Assembly: GCA_950097015.1 (NCBI GenBank)
Contig: CATNEN010000039.1
Span: 1,922,001-1,986,000 of the forward strand
DNA length: 64,000 bases
Direction of reading: 5' to 3'
Source: Macrostomum hystrix
Lineage: Eukaryota > Platyhelminthes > Macrostomidae
Under the pieces are notes generated by a model, which had not been told where the DNA came from, searched no databases, and saw only the letters and a program-made list of their open reading frames with translations. A program made the position numbers and the translations under genes. Below are positions 34,433-44,914 of this stretch, piece by piece; the first letter of the stretch is position 1; each line of letters opens with the position of its first letter.

Positions 34433-36414
34433 AAAGTTTAGCTGTCAACCAGTCTTTACCCTCCCTGCCTCATGGGTTTAAAATTGCTTGGAAAATGCTT
34501 AACTGAAAGTGAACTTTATTTTTTTGTGCGTTTTAGGCAGTTTCATCCTATGAAGTCAAACTGCTTTAATATTTTTACTGATTTTAGTATTTGGTTGATA
34601 ACGTTTTAAATCCATGAGCAATTTTATATTTAATTGAAATACACTCAACTACCAGCTGGTCTATTCAGATGATTTGAATGTCTGTTTCTCAATCCCTGAT
34701 ATCTATCGTTAATTGCCTTTGCCTTGCCTTGACTTTATATCAAGCAAAAAATCAATGAGGGAGGATGAAAAATTCGTATCAACTTTTGATTTGCAATAAT
34801 AAGCACTACTGCTATCAACTTTAAACGAACTCTACTTTCTCAGCAATGTTATCCTTAACAGTAGAAATAGCGACATTTTTCAGTATCTACCAAAATATCG
34901 AACCAATCGCCATGAAATGCGGAACACGGACTAAAAGTTTCCGCTCTATCCTATGCAACAAATTCCTGAATCACAAAACATCGGCATCGTCAGTGTGACG
35001 ATTGAACACAAAGGACGAAGTCGAAGTCTGAGCAGCGGCAATTGTAAGTTCGGCAATTCAAAGTCAGTAATGTTGGTGACGTAGCGGTAGCACTTTTATT
35101 CCGTATGCACTGGGACGCCGACAAGCAAGGTGTAATGTAAGGCGTAGGAGCTCGTAATGGTGAGTGTCAGAACCGAATGTAGTGGAGTGTAGTGAGTGAG
35201 AAAAGTCACGGCACGAAACGTAGAAGAGCGAGAATGGCGATAACGGAAGAGCGCAAGAACGAAAGTGAGGAAGAAAGAACCAGTGGAGCGCGAGCGGGCC
35301 GGAAGCCCTTGGTTAAGTAAACTAGGCTGATTGAAAAACAAAGCGATCGATACTTCCGGCCAACCAGAGCTCGCACGCTCATTGGCCGGGGGGGGAAATA
35401 CATTACGATACGCGTAGTAAATAGCTAGAATGGCGCGATATACGTTTATGGTTACTGACAGTAGCGCACTAATAATTTGACTTACTAATATAAATTAACA
35501 GAATTGGATAATATTATACGATGAGCTAAAACGGCCCTCGCAAGTACATAATTTGGAAATTAAGCATATAATCAACGCATAGAGTAATATTGTAGGGGCG
35601 CAGGGGTGCCTTCAACAAGTGACAACGTCACAGTCAGGATATTTAACGATTCTCATCGGGGTTTCTGGTGGCAAAAACAACCAATATAGGCAAACATTTT
35701 CTGCTCACAAAATTTCATAATGTACTCATGTCGGCTATCATTGTAAAGTATTTTGTATTTACTGCAGATTAGCGGAGGAAGCAGATCTCCGACGCGAGAC
35801 CGGAGTCTGCAGGGGACTCTGAGCAAGCGGTGTCACATATTCGGCATGATGTTCAGCTTCTTATGGTTCTGGATGACGCGATTCGGGCCCACGACAGCTC
35901 CAACAATGGAGCAGTGAGATGTCGCACTCCTTTATTATATAAAAGGCCATGAAAGTTCGGAAGTCTTTGGGAATAATAAATAGGCAAACAATGGTAGATT
36001 ATTAATACGATATGGCATTGGCATATTGATCGCAACCATGTACATACACTCGTATGTGTAGCGTCATTCTGGCTGTATGTGTAGCGTCATTCTGGCTGTG
36101 AATGCCGATTTCCAGGTCATAAATGCTTACAAACCATGAACTCCTGAACACTCCATGAACTCCATGAACTCCATGAACTCCTGAACTGCTTTATAAAAGA
36201 GGAAATTAAGTTACGCATATTTCTCTTTCCTTGGCCCGAGACACATACTGTGTGTTAAAATGATTCTTCATATCTTAGTCTCACAGCATTACTCACCCAC
36301 AGCATCACTTACTCACAGCAACATTCACAGTTAAGTTGCTGTCAATAACAAAAATTGCCAAAGTTGGGGTGGGTGTAACCACCCTAAGCACGTGAAACGC
36401 TGCAGCGAAACTAA
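34433..36414. other. Intergenic stretch, one weak exon candidate
   Basis: AT-rich unique sequence. The only coding hint is 35768-35917 (plus): TACTGCAG acceptor, then 49 codons ending TGA, with hydrophobic FSFLWFWMTRF. A possible partner donor (AATT then GTAAGT) lies at 35044. This faintly recalls the membrane segment of small complex I subunits, but I cannot name it. A TATATAAAAG string occurs near 35936. Two direct copies of a 24-bp unit lie at about 36053-36100. Confidence 0.3.
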
Positions 36415-36835
36415 AATTATCCCCTAGGATTCAAGAAACTAAAATAATCCCCAAGGATTCTAGAAACTAAAATAATCCCCAAGGATTCTAGAAACTAAAA
36501 TAATCCCCAAGGATTCTAGAAACTAAAATAATCCCCAAGGATTCTAGAAACTAAAATAATCCCTAAAGATTCTAGAAACTAAAATAATCCCCAAGGATTC
36601 TAGAAACTAAAATAATCCCAAAGGATTCTAGGAACTAAATAATCCCTAGGTTCTAGGAATGAAAATCCCCAAGGACTCTAGGAACTAAATAATCCCCTAG
36701 GATTCTAGGAACTAAATAATCCCCTAGGATTCTAGGAAGTGAAGTCCTAAGGATTTAAGAAACTAAACTAATCTCCAAGGATTCTAGGAACTAAAAAGTC
36801 CCCTAGGATTCTAGGAAGTGAAATTCCTCTATTCT
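36415..36835. repeat. 28-bp minisatellite, degrading at its right end
   Basis: About 15 copies of a unit containing GGATTCTAGAAACTAAAATA; copies after 36640 carry many indels. Confidence 0.88.
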
Positions 36836-37394
36836 ACTCGTACCTGCTGGAATGCCATGGAATCCAGGAAATAAGCAGCAATCGTATTGTATCAATACCC
36901 GCTGTCGAGCGGGACCGCATCAGCGTTACAAAAGTTAAAGACTAATTTATTGTCTTGTCTGGGACTCACTCACAAAAGTTTTAGTCCTATTTGTTGCCAG
37001 TCGAACAGCAAAAAAATGCTACCAAAACCATTGCCAGTTTGTGCATAATGTCGGAACAAAACTTCTTGCTAATTTGCCTATTTAAAAATAACCTAGGGAA
37101 ACTGTGTCACACGCAAAGCTGTGCAGGAGAAAGAAAGCAGAAATGATGAAGAAAAGCTGAAGAACTAAAAGCTCAATTTCGGATGCGTCTTATATCAAGC
37201 ATGTAAAAATGCAGGTGTTTGCTGCAATGCAAACAACACACAGCTGGCTAATCAAGCCCATGCCTTCACGGGCCACTGGCAAAATTCAACCAATCCAATC
37301 CAACTGGCGGGTCGGTTCATCATAAAAGACCAGCTAATAAAGAACAAGATAGTTATAAAGGGAACGGATCTGTCATTCAAAGTGTTTTTGAACG
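36836..37394. other. Stretch upstream of the dispersed repeat, one open frame of unknown origin
   Basis: From about 37170 one plus frame stays open into the dispersed repeat (residues such as GHWQNSTNPIQLAGRFIIKD). I do not recognise the product and see no splice or start support. It may be part of the mobile element to which the next repeat belongs. Confidence 0.2.
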
Positions 37395-37743
37395 TGGACG
37401 TGGAGCCGCTCAGACAGACTCGAGAATTTCTAGACCAATTGCAAGCCTTGATTATTACTCGTAGCTCGTTCAAGTATAGAGTTCAGTTTAGCTCTGTATT
37501 CGTTTTTCCTTCCCGCAGGGAGCTTATCTGTTGGCTCATGCATCAATTCTGTGCGCAACTCTCTCATAATACTCGTTGGTTTACTTACTCAGTTTCAATA
37601 CAATTTAGGATAACGTTTTCTGCTGCTCTTTTCATGTTTTTTGTGCTCAGCACGTACAGCAACTCGTACAGGAAAATAAACACCAGATGCGTCATCTTTT
37701 ATGGAGCCGCGCCTCTTGCAACGAAAACTCACACGCTTGAATC
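37395..37743 (+). repeat. Dispersed repeat, copy 1 (inverted relative to copy at 58246)
   Basis: About 340 bp nearly identical, as reverse complement, to 58246-58590. Differences are few (a short insertion around 37455 and one extra T near 37640). It ends at CACACGCTTGA, after which the 26-bp minisatellite begins here but a SINE follows at the other copy. Family unknown. Confidence 0.8.
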
Positions 37744-38058
37744 GCAGCAGTAGCCCTATAACCAGAATCGCAGCAGAAGCCCTAACCAGAATCGCAGCAG
37801 AAGCCCTCTAACCAGAATCGCAGCAGAAGCCCTCTAACCAGAATCGCAGCAGAAGCCCTCTAACCAGAATCGCAGCAGAAGCCCTCTAACCAGAATCGCA
37901 GCAGAAGCCCTCTAACCAGAATCGCAGCAGAAGCCCTCTAACCAGAATCGAAGCAGAAGCCCTCTAACCAGAATCGCAGCAGAAGCCCTCTAACCAGAAT
38001 CGCAGCAGAAGCCCTCTAACCAGAATCGCAGCAGAAGCCCTCTAACCAGAATCGCAGC
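37744..38058. repeat. 26-bp minisatellite, plus orientation
   Basis: About 12 copies of a 26-bp unit containing CGCAGCAGAAGCCCTCTAAC. This is the reverse complement of the arrays at 48090, 50667 and 52986, so one satellite family occupies separate loci about 10 kb apart. Confidence 0.92.
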
Positions 38059-38870
38059 TAAGCTGGAAAATAAACACCGCAGTCGAGAAAGGCTACATCC
38101 TGGTGTTTACCTGCGCAGCGACAAGACCGGTTCACCTGGAGCTGGGGAAGGACCTGTCGACTGAAACGTTTCTGCGGAGATTTTGCGCTAGGATAGACAT
38201 CCCTAGTCTCATCAGCGACAACGCCAAGAGGTTCGCAAAATCTGCGCGGAGCTGCTGCAATCATCGGAGAGCCCGCAACTTCAGGCTTTCTGCACCTCAC
38301 ATAAGATCTCCTGGCAATTTATTACTGAGCGTGCACCCTGGCAAGGCGGCTTCTGGGAGCGGCTGATGAAGGACATCTAGCTGGCACTGCGAAAGACCAT
38401 TCTCAATGCCTGTCTCACACCGGAAGACTGCTGACAGTGCTGCTGGAGGTCGAGGCAGTGCTGAACAGCCGCCCTCTGCTATGCGTGGATGCCGAGACCA
38501 ACGGAGAAGTTCTAGTCCTACAACGGCTGACGACGGAGGCAACTTCAAGCGGCGCGCCGGATCTCCTACTTCCGTTGCCGACACTGCTGAAGCGAATGCG
38601 CGCCAAACTGCATGCTTTCTGGGACTGCTGGGAACGACAGTATCTGACCAGCCAGCGAGAACATCATCGCAGTCCCAAGCATGGCGTCACTCGAGAAGCT
38701 ACGATTGGTGACATCGTCCTGGTGAAAGGCGAGGCGGGACAGCTGAGGCTCACCTAGTGCACTGGTTTTATCGAGTCAGTGCATCCGGTCTGCAACAGTT
38801 CGCACTCAAGCCTGGCCGCGGTCGCAGGAGATGCTTGATCTGCATACCGGTGGAGAACCTGATTTTGCTG
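38059..38870 (+). pseudogene. BEL/Pao-type retrotransposon integrase relic
   Basis: Conceptual translation, crossing frames, shows landmarks of the C-terminal part of BEL/Pao polyproteins: ATRPVHLEL, a SDN-type motif (ISDNAKRF), PWQGGFWERLMKD, EVEAVLNSRPL and a trailing GDIVLVKGE. These correspond to the integrase catalytic core (second Asp and the Glu) and the conserved tail that follows it. Frameshifts and at least one in-frame stop (after the FWERL motif) break the frame, so it is dead. Reverse transcriptase and gag are not seen upstream; the 5' side is cut off by the 26-bp array. Confidence 0.82.
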
Positions 38871-38984
38871 AAATCTGGGACAGAATGAACTTTATTACTG
38901 ACTTTCAAGGACTGTTTCATTTTTTTTTTTGAGAACAATTTTCTAGGTCTACGATGAATTTTTTTCATCATTTTATTCGTCTAT

Positions 38985-39660
38985 TTTTCATTGTTCTGTT
39001 ATCTAGTCGCATTATCAGTTAATCAGTTTCGAATGTAACACTGTGTTTCTTTCGTATTATCTCCAAACTACGAGTAGAAAACACTTTCCCACTGCGCAGC
39101 GCAACCGTTTCTTTAGTTTACTTTCCCGTAAATTCTGTTCTAATCCTCGTTTCGCTTCCGCTTTTCGAATACTCGTATCAACATTCACCGTGTTGGGGCA
39201 GGTGTGGAGCTGTGCATGATGTTGGTGTTGCATCAGAGAGCTAGAGAGTGAGAGAGAGAGCACTTTCGATTTATACTATATAGCCAGTTGGCCACAGGGC
39301 TCTCTGAGTAAAGTTTATTTATTCTGTCTGAGGAACCCTCAGACTTAGGTATTTTTCCAGAATTATTTATTGAGTGCATGCACTACTTCAATCTTGAAAG
39401 TCAGGTCTGTATTTGCAGTCGCTGTGAGTGCTGCTGCCCTCTTGTAACCCCCGCACGAATGTAACGGGGACCCCGTCGTGACGACAGCAAGAGCTGGCAG
39501 CCAAACCTGAGATAAATCGGTGTGAAAACGAAGCAGCTGCTTGGTTTGAACACTTCCGCGCTTATCTCCCAATTAGTGTTGAGAGTGTCAGTGTGAAAGC
39601 GATCGTTAGGTTGCAGTTACTGGCCTTCAATTCAAACTTGGTGGCGCCACTCAGCAGCGA
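38985..39660 (+). mobile_element. Possible LTR and leader of a BEL/Pao-like element
   Basis: Placed just downstream of the integrase relic. It starts with a TGTTATC-type end, has a TATA-like ACTATATAG near 39273, an AGTAAAGTTTATTTATT stretch, the hairpin CTGAGGAACCCTCAG (about 39331) and TGGTGGCGCC at about 39642, which could be a primer binding site. No second LTR copy is in the window, so this rests on layout only. Confidence 0.25.
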
Positions 39661-40460
39661 ACTCCGCAGAAAACTGACTCGCTCAGAACGTACCTGTAAG
39701 TGTCAATTGTATTCCAATCAGCCGTGACTGATTCACACCTTATACGGTCCAAAGCCTAGCAACTATTAATAGTTATAACTAGTTCAGTCTATATATGATT
39801 CCTTACAGTTAGTCAGGTATCCGTACATGCAAGTATAAAATAAGTACAGTTGAAGGGATCAGTGGTAGAGTGTTTAACGCGTTTGCCTGCAATGAGCAGT
39901 TCGGTAAGGGGTGTGTCACATGCAGTGATAAATTTGAAACATGTCAATTACGTCTGGCAAGTGTCCCTCGCAGTTCACCTGAGATAAACTCGGGTGCGAA
40001 CTCAAAATGGTGTGTCTTACAAACTGCGGACTAACCAATGTACGGAGCATAATTTCAGAACTGGGTAAGATGGTTGCTCAGCTACAATCAAACTACAAAC
40101 ACTTTGAGACCAAGCACACTGGTCTCACTACTCTGAGAAACAAGGCCTCTTAGCGGACAGATTGGCCTCACAAAGTCCGATGACCTCCACCAGTGGGTGG
40201 GGCATTTAGTGATCGTGGCATATCAGGCCTCCACTGAAGAGGCATTGTGCTGCGTGTATAATCAATTGCCCGTGTGCTGGCACTCGGGCAATTGTTATTT
40301 CCGAGGCTAATTCTATCGGAGAATGTTTGAGGGGCTTTTGGTCGACCCGGCCCAGTCGAGACTAGATTTCTGTAATGCCCTACCTGCTGCAATTAAAGCG
40401 TTATCTATCCGAATACAATAGCAATGTGGGCCGCTCTTCTTAAAAAACCCGTCCCACTTG
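39661..40460. other. Intergenic, possible mobile-element debris
   Basis: Around 39855-39905 a tRNA-like A-box region (AGTGGTAGAGTGTTTAACGC) resembles the SINE heads at 42.5 and 45.8 kb. From about 40007 a short open frame (VCLTNCGLTNVRSIISELGK) ends after about 48 codons and could be a gag-like or coiled-coil remnant. Nothing is firm. Confidence 0.25.
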
Positions 40461-40469
40461 TCAAACTGA

Positions 40470-40550
40470 CGTAGTATAAATTGAAGCTAGATAGAGAGGA
40501 GAGAGGGTCTCGCAGTTGATCGCTCAGCCAAGTTTCGGACGTCAGCCAGC
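40470..40550 (+). promoter_or_regulatory. Core promoter candidate of the USP-like gene
   Basis: TATAAATTG at about 40475 lies 76 bp before the ATG, with a plausible initiator around TCTCGCAGTT (about 40508), the usual 30-bp spacing. The ATG context is CCAGCATGG. Confidence 0.4.
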
Positions 40551-41250
40551 ATGGCGACAGCATTGCCCAATCCGGAGTCCTCTGCCGTGGCGAAGCCGGG
40601 CGCAGGGCGCGTGATCGTAGCGCCGATCTCCGAGAATATCGACGAGGCCATGCGGCTGCTGGACTGGTATTCCACTAACATCAGCGCGCCTGGAGACCGG
40701 CTTGTTCTGGTGCGTCTCCTCATACCGGACTTCGAGCCGACGACAAGCGCGACAAGCCGCAAGTTGACAACAACGACAACCTCCTCCGTGCAGTACCAAG
40801 GCAGCGCCTCCTCATCCGCTGCGTCTACTTCGAGCAGCGAGGACTCGAGTCCGGCGAGTCCGATCGGCCAGCTTGTCGACGACCTCAGCATTGAGGCCCA
40901 GATGGAACGACAATTAGAGGCTTCTGTTAAGCAGGTGAGCCCGCTTGCCACATTGCCCTGGCTTGCTTTAACTGTTAGGATGTCGTTATTAATGCCATGT
41001 TTCCCAGGAGGTCCGCCTGGTTCGCCGGCTACGCGAGCGTGGAAAATCCAACGGCGGTCCGCGCTCTTTCCGTTTCATCCACGCCTTCGGCAGCGAGTTC
41101 ACGGACAGCCTGCTGAGCATCGCCGCCGAGCAGGGCGCGTGCGCCATCCTGGCGCCGCTGTCGGCATTCGCAGCTGATCATGACCTGGCCAGGACCTACC
41201 ACCTGTACAAGAAGGCTCGAATCGGTGTCATTCACGCACCGGACTGGTGA
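40551..41250 (+). CDS. Universal stress protein-like protein
   Basis: Two exons, 40551-40934 and 41008-41250, with donor GTGAGC, acceptor TTCCCAG and phase 0, giving 208 residues. The N-terminus reads RVIVAPISENIDEAMRLLDW then DRLVLVRLL, the first beta strand, helix and second strand of a USP (Rossmann-like) fold. The C-terminus has FRFIHAFGSEFTDSLLSIAA, EQGACAILAPLSAF and RIGVIHAPDW. A Ser/Thr-rich insert separates the halves. The usual ATP-binding glycine motif (GxxGx9G-S/T) after the fourth strand is not present, so nucleotide binding is doubtful. The best polyadenylation candidate is AATAAA near 41591. Family call is likely; exact role unknown. Confidence 0.72.
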
Positions 41251-41967
41251 AACCGGGACTGAAAATCGCTTACCGATTGAACGAACGTTGCTGAAGCACC
41301 GCCAGCCAAACTTGGCAAACAAATATCTTGGGAAGCACGAATGAATCCTCAGCAAAACTTCATCTTATTAGAATATAGCAGCTCCAAGTGCGAAATGTTC
41401 TGTAAATTCTACGCTTTCTTTCACTTTGAAATCAACATATTTTGTAAAAAAAGAGGAAGAACGCCATTTTCTCAATTCCTACTGTCTCAGACACATAGAA
41501 ACATATTTGCGTGATTACTGATGAGTCAGGTATGTTAAGGGTGTTCTTTAACGATTTATAAAATGTTGCAATTAAAATGTTGCAAAATAATAAATAAAAA
41601 GTCGCGATTGGACAACCCGATTATCAAACTCGCCAATCCGAACAGTGTTTGGTTGTTCTCTCTTAAGTCAGAAATCTTTACTCAACATCAATTACTAAGA
41701 CGCAAGAATGGGATAATAATATTCCATAAATTACAGTAACAGAGCGCGATATTTCTCATTGCGTGTTTGTCTCACAGATTTTCTGATTGATTCACATTTA
41801 CCTGTTCTTGTCACCGAAACAGATGCTTTTCAATTCGATACAAGCAAATATATATACCAGCTAGTAACACAAAAAGCAGCAAACCAGAGCATAAAGATTT
41901 TAGTCGCTTTTTTCAAGAATCTGCTTGGAAAAAATTGCATAAATTTTAAAATCTTTTTTATGAGGTA
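41251..41967. other. Intergenic, AT-rich
   Basis: Holds the presumed USP-like gene 3' UTR to about 41600. Beyond that an open frame at 41759-41989 has no recognisable features. Confidence 0.4.
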
Positions 41968-42327
41968 TTGGAGCAGACGGATCATTTAGTCCGGAACACA
42001 ACGGCCTCCGGCCTTTTCCGGCTCAAGGCGGACCGCCTCGGTAACGTTATTTTGGCCCGACTCCGCACCGGCCAAAGCCCTTGCCTCGCGTGCGGACAGG
42101 CTCCTGAAGACTGCCAGCACCTCATTCTGGACTACGTAGCTCGGGTAGCCGCCCGTCGCAGCCACCTCGGCCCATCCCAATGCCTTGCGACTCTGGGCAA
42201 GCGCAGGGACGGCCCGCGCGTTGTCGATTTCTTCTGGGAGGTTGGTGCGGTGACCCGCCCCCCAATGGAGCCTCCGCCGGGTAAATTGACAACAAAAACT
42301 CGGGCTGAGGCCCGCTGGCGTCGATAA
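41968..42327 (+). pseudogene. Possible non-LTR retrotransposon 3' remnant
   Basis: An open frame with LGNVILARLRTGQSPCLACG followed by a CxxCx6-8H-type spacing (CLACGQAPEDCQHL). This is the look of the cysteine/histidine tail after reverse transcriptase in several LINE families. No reverse transcriptase precedes it. It could alternatively be a chance frame. Confidence 0.4.
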
Positions 42328-42533
42328 TAAGGACAATGCACTCGGCTGAGTCCATGAAGAATTTACAATTCTCCTTGTTGAGTCACGAGTGCGCGAAGCA
42401 TTGAAATGCGCGAAAGTACGCCAGATTGTCCTGCCGCTACACGGCGTTATAGGCTTAAATTAGCGTTTCAGCGTTTTCATTGACGCGTTTTGGGCGACGT
42501 TATGAGAACATAATAAGGACTCATCATAAGAAC

Positions 42534-42860
42534 GGGGTGGGTGGCATAGTGGTTAGCGCGTGTGCCTCTCGCAACAAAGTCGCTGTGCTCGATTCCGCGG
42601 CGAGGCCGAATTCATTTGGGGCGCAGCCGCGGAGAGAAGGCCTGGGGGCTTGTCGTGCAATTTACGCCCTTGAGGGCCAACCTCCAAGGCACAGTGGAGT
42701 GTACACTGCCTGGCGATGAGAAAGTCAGGGCAGATGTACACACTCGTGTGTGCGTGTGTGCTCATGAGTCAGCGAAACGGGCAGAATTGCCTCCTCGTTG
42801 GCTGCAGGTTTTGTGTCACCAAATGATGTGCCATTGCCTGCAGCCCTCCTGCAATTAATA
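42534..42860 (+). mobile_element. tRNA-derived SINE, most complete copy
   Basis: Starts with a tRNA-like head: A box region TGGCATAGTGGTTAGCGCG and B box GTGCTCGATTCC. Then comes a conserved body GGGCGCAGCCGCGGAGAGAA, CTTGTCGTGCAATTTACGCC, a GT-rich tract and a tail ending GGTTTTGTGTCACCAAATGA. Three other copies in the window share head or body. Confidence 0.85.
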
Positions 42861-42897
42861 TTGTTATCGAGCGATAATCAGAATCGTACAAGGCGTG
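42861..42897. other. Short spacer between SINE and TRPA1-like terminal exon
   Basis: Immediate 3' flank of the TRPA1-like stop codon; nothing recognised. Confidence 0.3.
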
Positions 42898-43089
42898 CTA
42901 GCTGCCTCGAAGCAGGTTGAGCTGGGCCTCGTTGTAGGCCTCCTCGTAGGGTCTGGCCAACAGCCAGTTGAGCATGTGAAAGCCACTCCTCACCCGGCGC
43001 TTGTTTGGATAGAGCTTCATGGTCTTTCGGTGCAGCCGCTTCTGCAGCCAGCGGGGAAATATCGACTGCATCTCACATAGAAGCTGCAC
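42898..43089 (-). CDS. TRPA1-like terminal exon
   Basis: Encodes 63 residues starting VQLLCEMQSIFPRWLQKRL with KLYPNKRRVRSGFHMLNWLL, ending TAG. The YPNK motif and spacing are those of the TRPA1 C-terminus. The tail is shorter than in vertebrates. Confidence 0.8.
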   Translation of the reverse strand: MQLLCEMQSIFPRWLQKRLHRKTMKLYPNKRRVRSGFHMLNWLLARPYEEAYNEAQLNLLRGS

Positions 43090-43463
43090 CTGTTGAATTT
43101 CGAGATCTTATGAGCATTTGAGTGCTACAACACGCTTGTTTGACAGCATTGCAGTCTTAAATTTATATGATAAAGTTTCATTCAGTTGCCAAATAGTGTC
43201 AACTGCGGATCGGGAATTTTATAGATATAACCATAGCAACGCCCTCATCAGCAACACTTGATCTCCGTAATCGGAAGTACGAGTATGACTTGTGATTGGT
43301 CGATCTCTGATTGGCGTGATGCTTTAGTTTGCATGGGCGCTTGATCAGCCAACCCCTGTCTTTGCTGTGCTGCTCTCGCTTGAAGTCTTTTTTAATTTCC
43401 ATTTTTGCCTTTAATTTAAATCGAAAATATGTCATTAACTTAAGGTTGACGTTATAAATACTA
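43090..43463. other. TRPA1-like last intron, left flank of mariner
   Basis: Unique AT-rich intron sequence; no other element recognised. Confidence 0.5.
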
Positions 43464-44817
43464 CGGGTGTGTCATAAGTAATGTCACTGTGGTTGTTGTG
43501 CGGGAACACAAAGCAATAATCATCCAAATATATTATATTCTGAAAGTACAATTATTGAGAAGTTGCCACCACACCTGAGCAGCAATTTTAATGTCTATGG
43601 CCAAAACTGTCGCAAGAATTTGTTAATCAGATTTAGCAAGCGCAACGCGATGAAATCTTCTTTTTGCAACGAGCAAAACTCAACATGAATCACGACAAGA
43701 CGCACATCCAGTTCTACGCTTTCATTCGCTTCAAGCTTGGAAAATCTGCACTTGAAGTAGAGGAGGATCTCCGGAACACACTGCCAGACAACTGCCCAAC
43801 TCGCAGGACAATTTACAGGTGGTTTCAGAACTTTACTGATCCTGGGTTCGAATTGGGAGATGCCGCCAGATCTGGACGACCATGTTCAACCAGGACAATA
43901 GAGAACATCGAAGTCATCAGCGACCTGGTCAAGGAAGACCCGCGGCAGTCTGTCAGGGAGCTAGCGGACTGCTTGGAGATTGATTTCAAGACAGTCCATC
44001 GCATCTTGACAAAAGATCTCCATCTCCGAAACGTCTGCTCGGTCTGGGTGCCCCATGACCTCACTGCGGACCAACGTCAGGCCCGCGTGAACTGCGCCAA
44101 TCAGATCCGCAAGGTGTTCAGCAGCCGGGGCTTGGATGACATCCTAAACTGCCTGGTTGTTGAGGATGAGACCTGGCTCCACCTGGATGGCAAAAGCAGC
44201 AAGGCAGACAATCGCTGCTGGCTGGGAGCTGGGGACTCCAGGCTGACTGTGACCAGGAGGTCCATCTCAGACAAGAAGACCATGCTGCTGGTGGCATTCA
44301 CGCCAAACAAACGAGTCTCCATCTGTACAACTCCGCCAAACACCAAGGTCGATGGCCAGTACTTCATCGACTTTGTCCGACACACTGGGAACCTCTGGCG
44401 CACGCTCCGGTCAAACCCGATTCACCTGAACGAAGTTCTGTGGCAGATGGACAACGCACGGCCCCACACCTGTCAGGCTGTTTCGGATTTTCTGGCTGGA
44501 CGGCGAGTAAATCTGCTCTGGCAGAGTCCCTACAGCCCAGACTTCAACTTGTGCGACAGGTTTCTCTTTAAATGGCTGAAGGCAGACTTTTCCCAGAGAA
44601 GTTTCGCAAACCATGATGAGGTCAAAGAAGCCGCGTTGCACTGGTTCCGACAGCTGGAGGAAAAACACCTGCAGGCTGAGGTAGAGAAGCTGTACGAGCA
44701 CTGCCAGAGGGTGATTGATATTGGGGGACACTATGTTGTTGATTGATACAGTTTCGTTCATCTGCGATTGTTAGTTGGTCTGTTTTACCCTCAGTGACAT
44801 TACTTATGACACACCCG
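43464..44817 (+). mobile_element. Tc1/mariner transposon, mariner subfamily
   Basis: Bounded by perfect 26-bp terminal inverted repeats at 43464-43489 (CGGGTGTGTCATAAGTAATG start) and 44792-44817. The left side is preceded by TA; the right is followed by AA, so the TA target duplication may be mutated. Length 1354 bp, one intact transposase frame. Inserted in the last intron of the TRPA1-like gene, opposite to its direction. Confidence 0.93.
43685..44746 (+). CDS. Mariner transposase, apparently intact
   Basis: 353 residues from ATG 43685 (MNHDKTH). An in-frame TTG upstream is not needed. Residues 1-110 form the paired helix-turn-helix DNA-binding region, with the linker RSGRPCST. The catalytic core has EDETW (Asp161), QMDNARPHT (Asp256) and YSPDFNLCDRFLF (Asp291). 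Exactly 34 residues separate the last two aspartates, the D34D signature of mariner cut-and-paste transposases. No stop or frameshift is visible, so it may be young or still active. The encoded enzyme would bind the 26-bp ends. Confidence 0.93.
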   Translation: MNHDKTHIQFYAFIRFKLGKSALEVEEDLRNTLPDNCPTRRTIYRWFQNFTDPGFELGDAARSGRPCSTRTIENIEVISDLVKEDPRQSVRELADCLEIDFKTVHRILTKDLHLRNVCSVWVPHDLTADQRQARVNCANQIRKVFSSRGLDDILNCLVVEDETWLHLDGKSSKADNRCWLGAGDSRLTVTRRSISDKKTMLLVAFTPNKRVSICTTPPNTKVDGQYFIDFVRHTGNLWRTLRSNPIHLNEVLWQMDNARPHTCQAVSDFLAGRRVNLLWQSPYSPDFNLCDRFLFKWLKADFSQRSFANHDEVKEAALHWFRQLEEKHLQAEVEKLYEHCQRVIDIGGHYVVD

Positions 44818-44914
44818 AAGTACAAAGCTATTGATGTCGCTTTTCGCAGCGCGCCTCCCGCTTGTTCTTCGCCATTGCTTCGCTTTGTGTTTGGCTGGTC
44901 ACTAGTGGCTCGTT

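Noticed and set aside
42895-43080. Plus-strand open frame overlapping the TRPA1-like terminal exon
   Set aside because: It is the complement of a well-supported minus-strand exon with TRPA1 motifs and a stop codon in the expected place.
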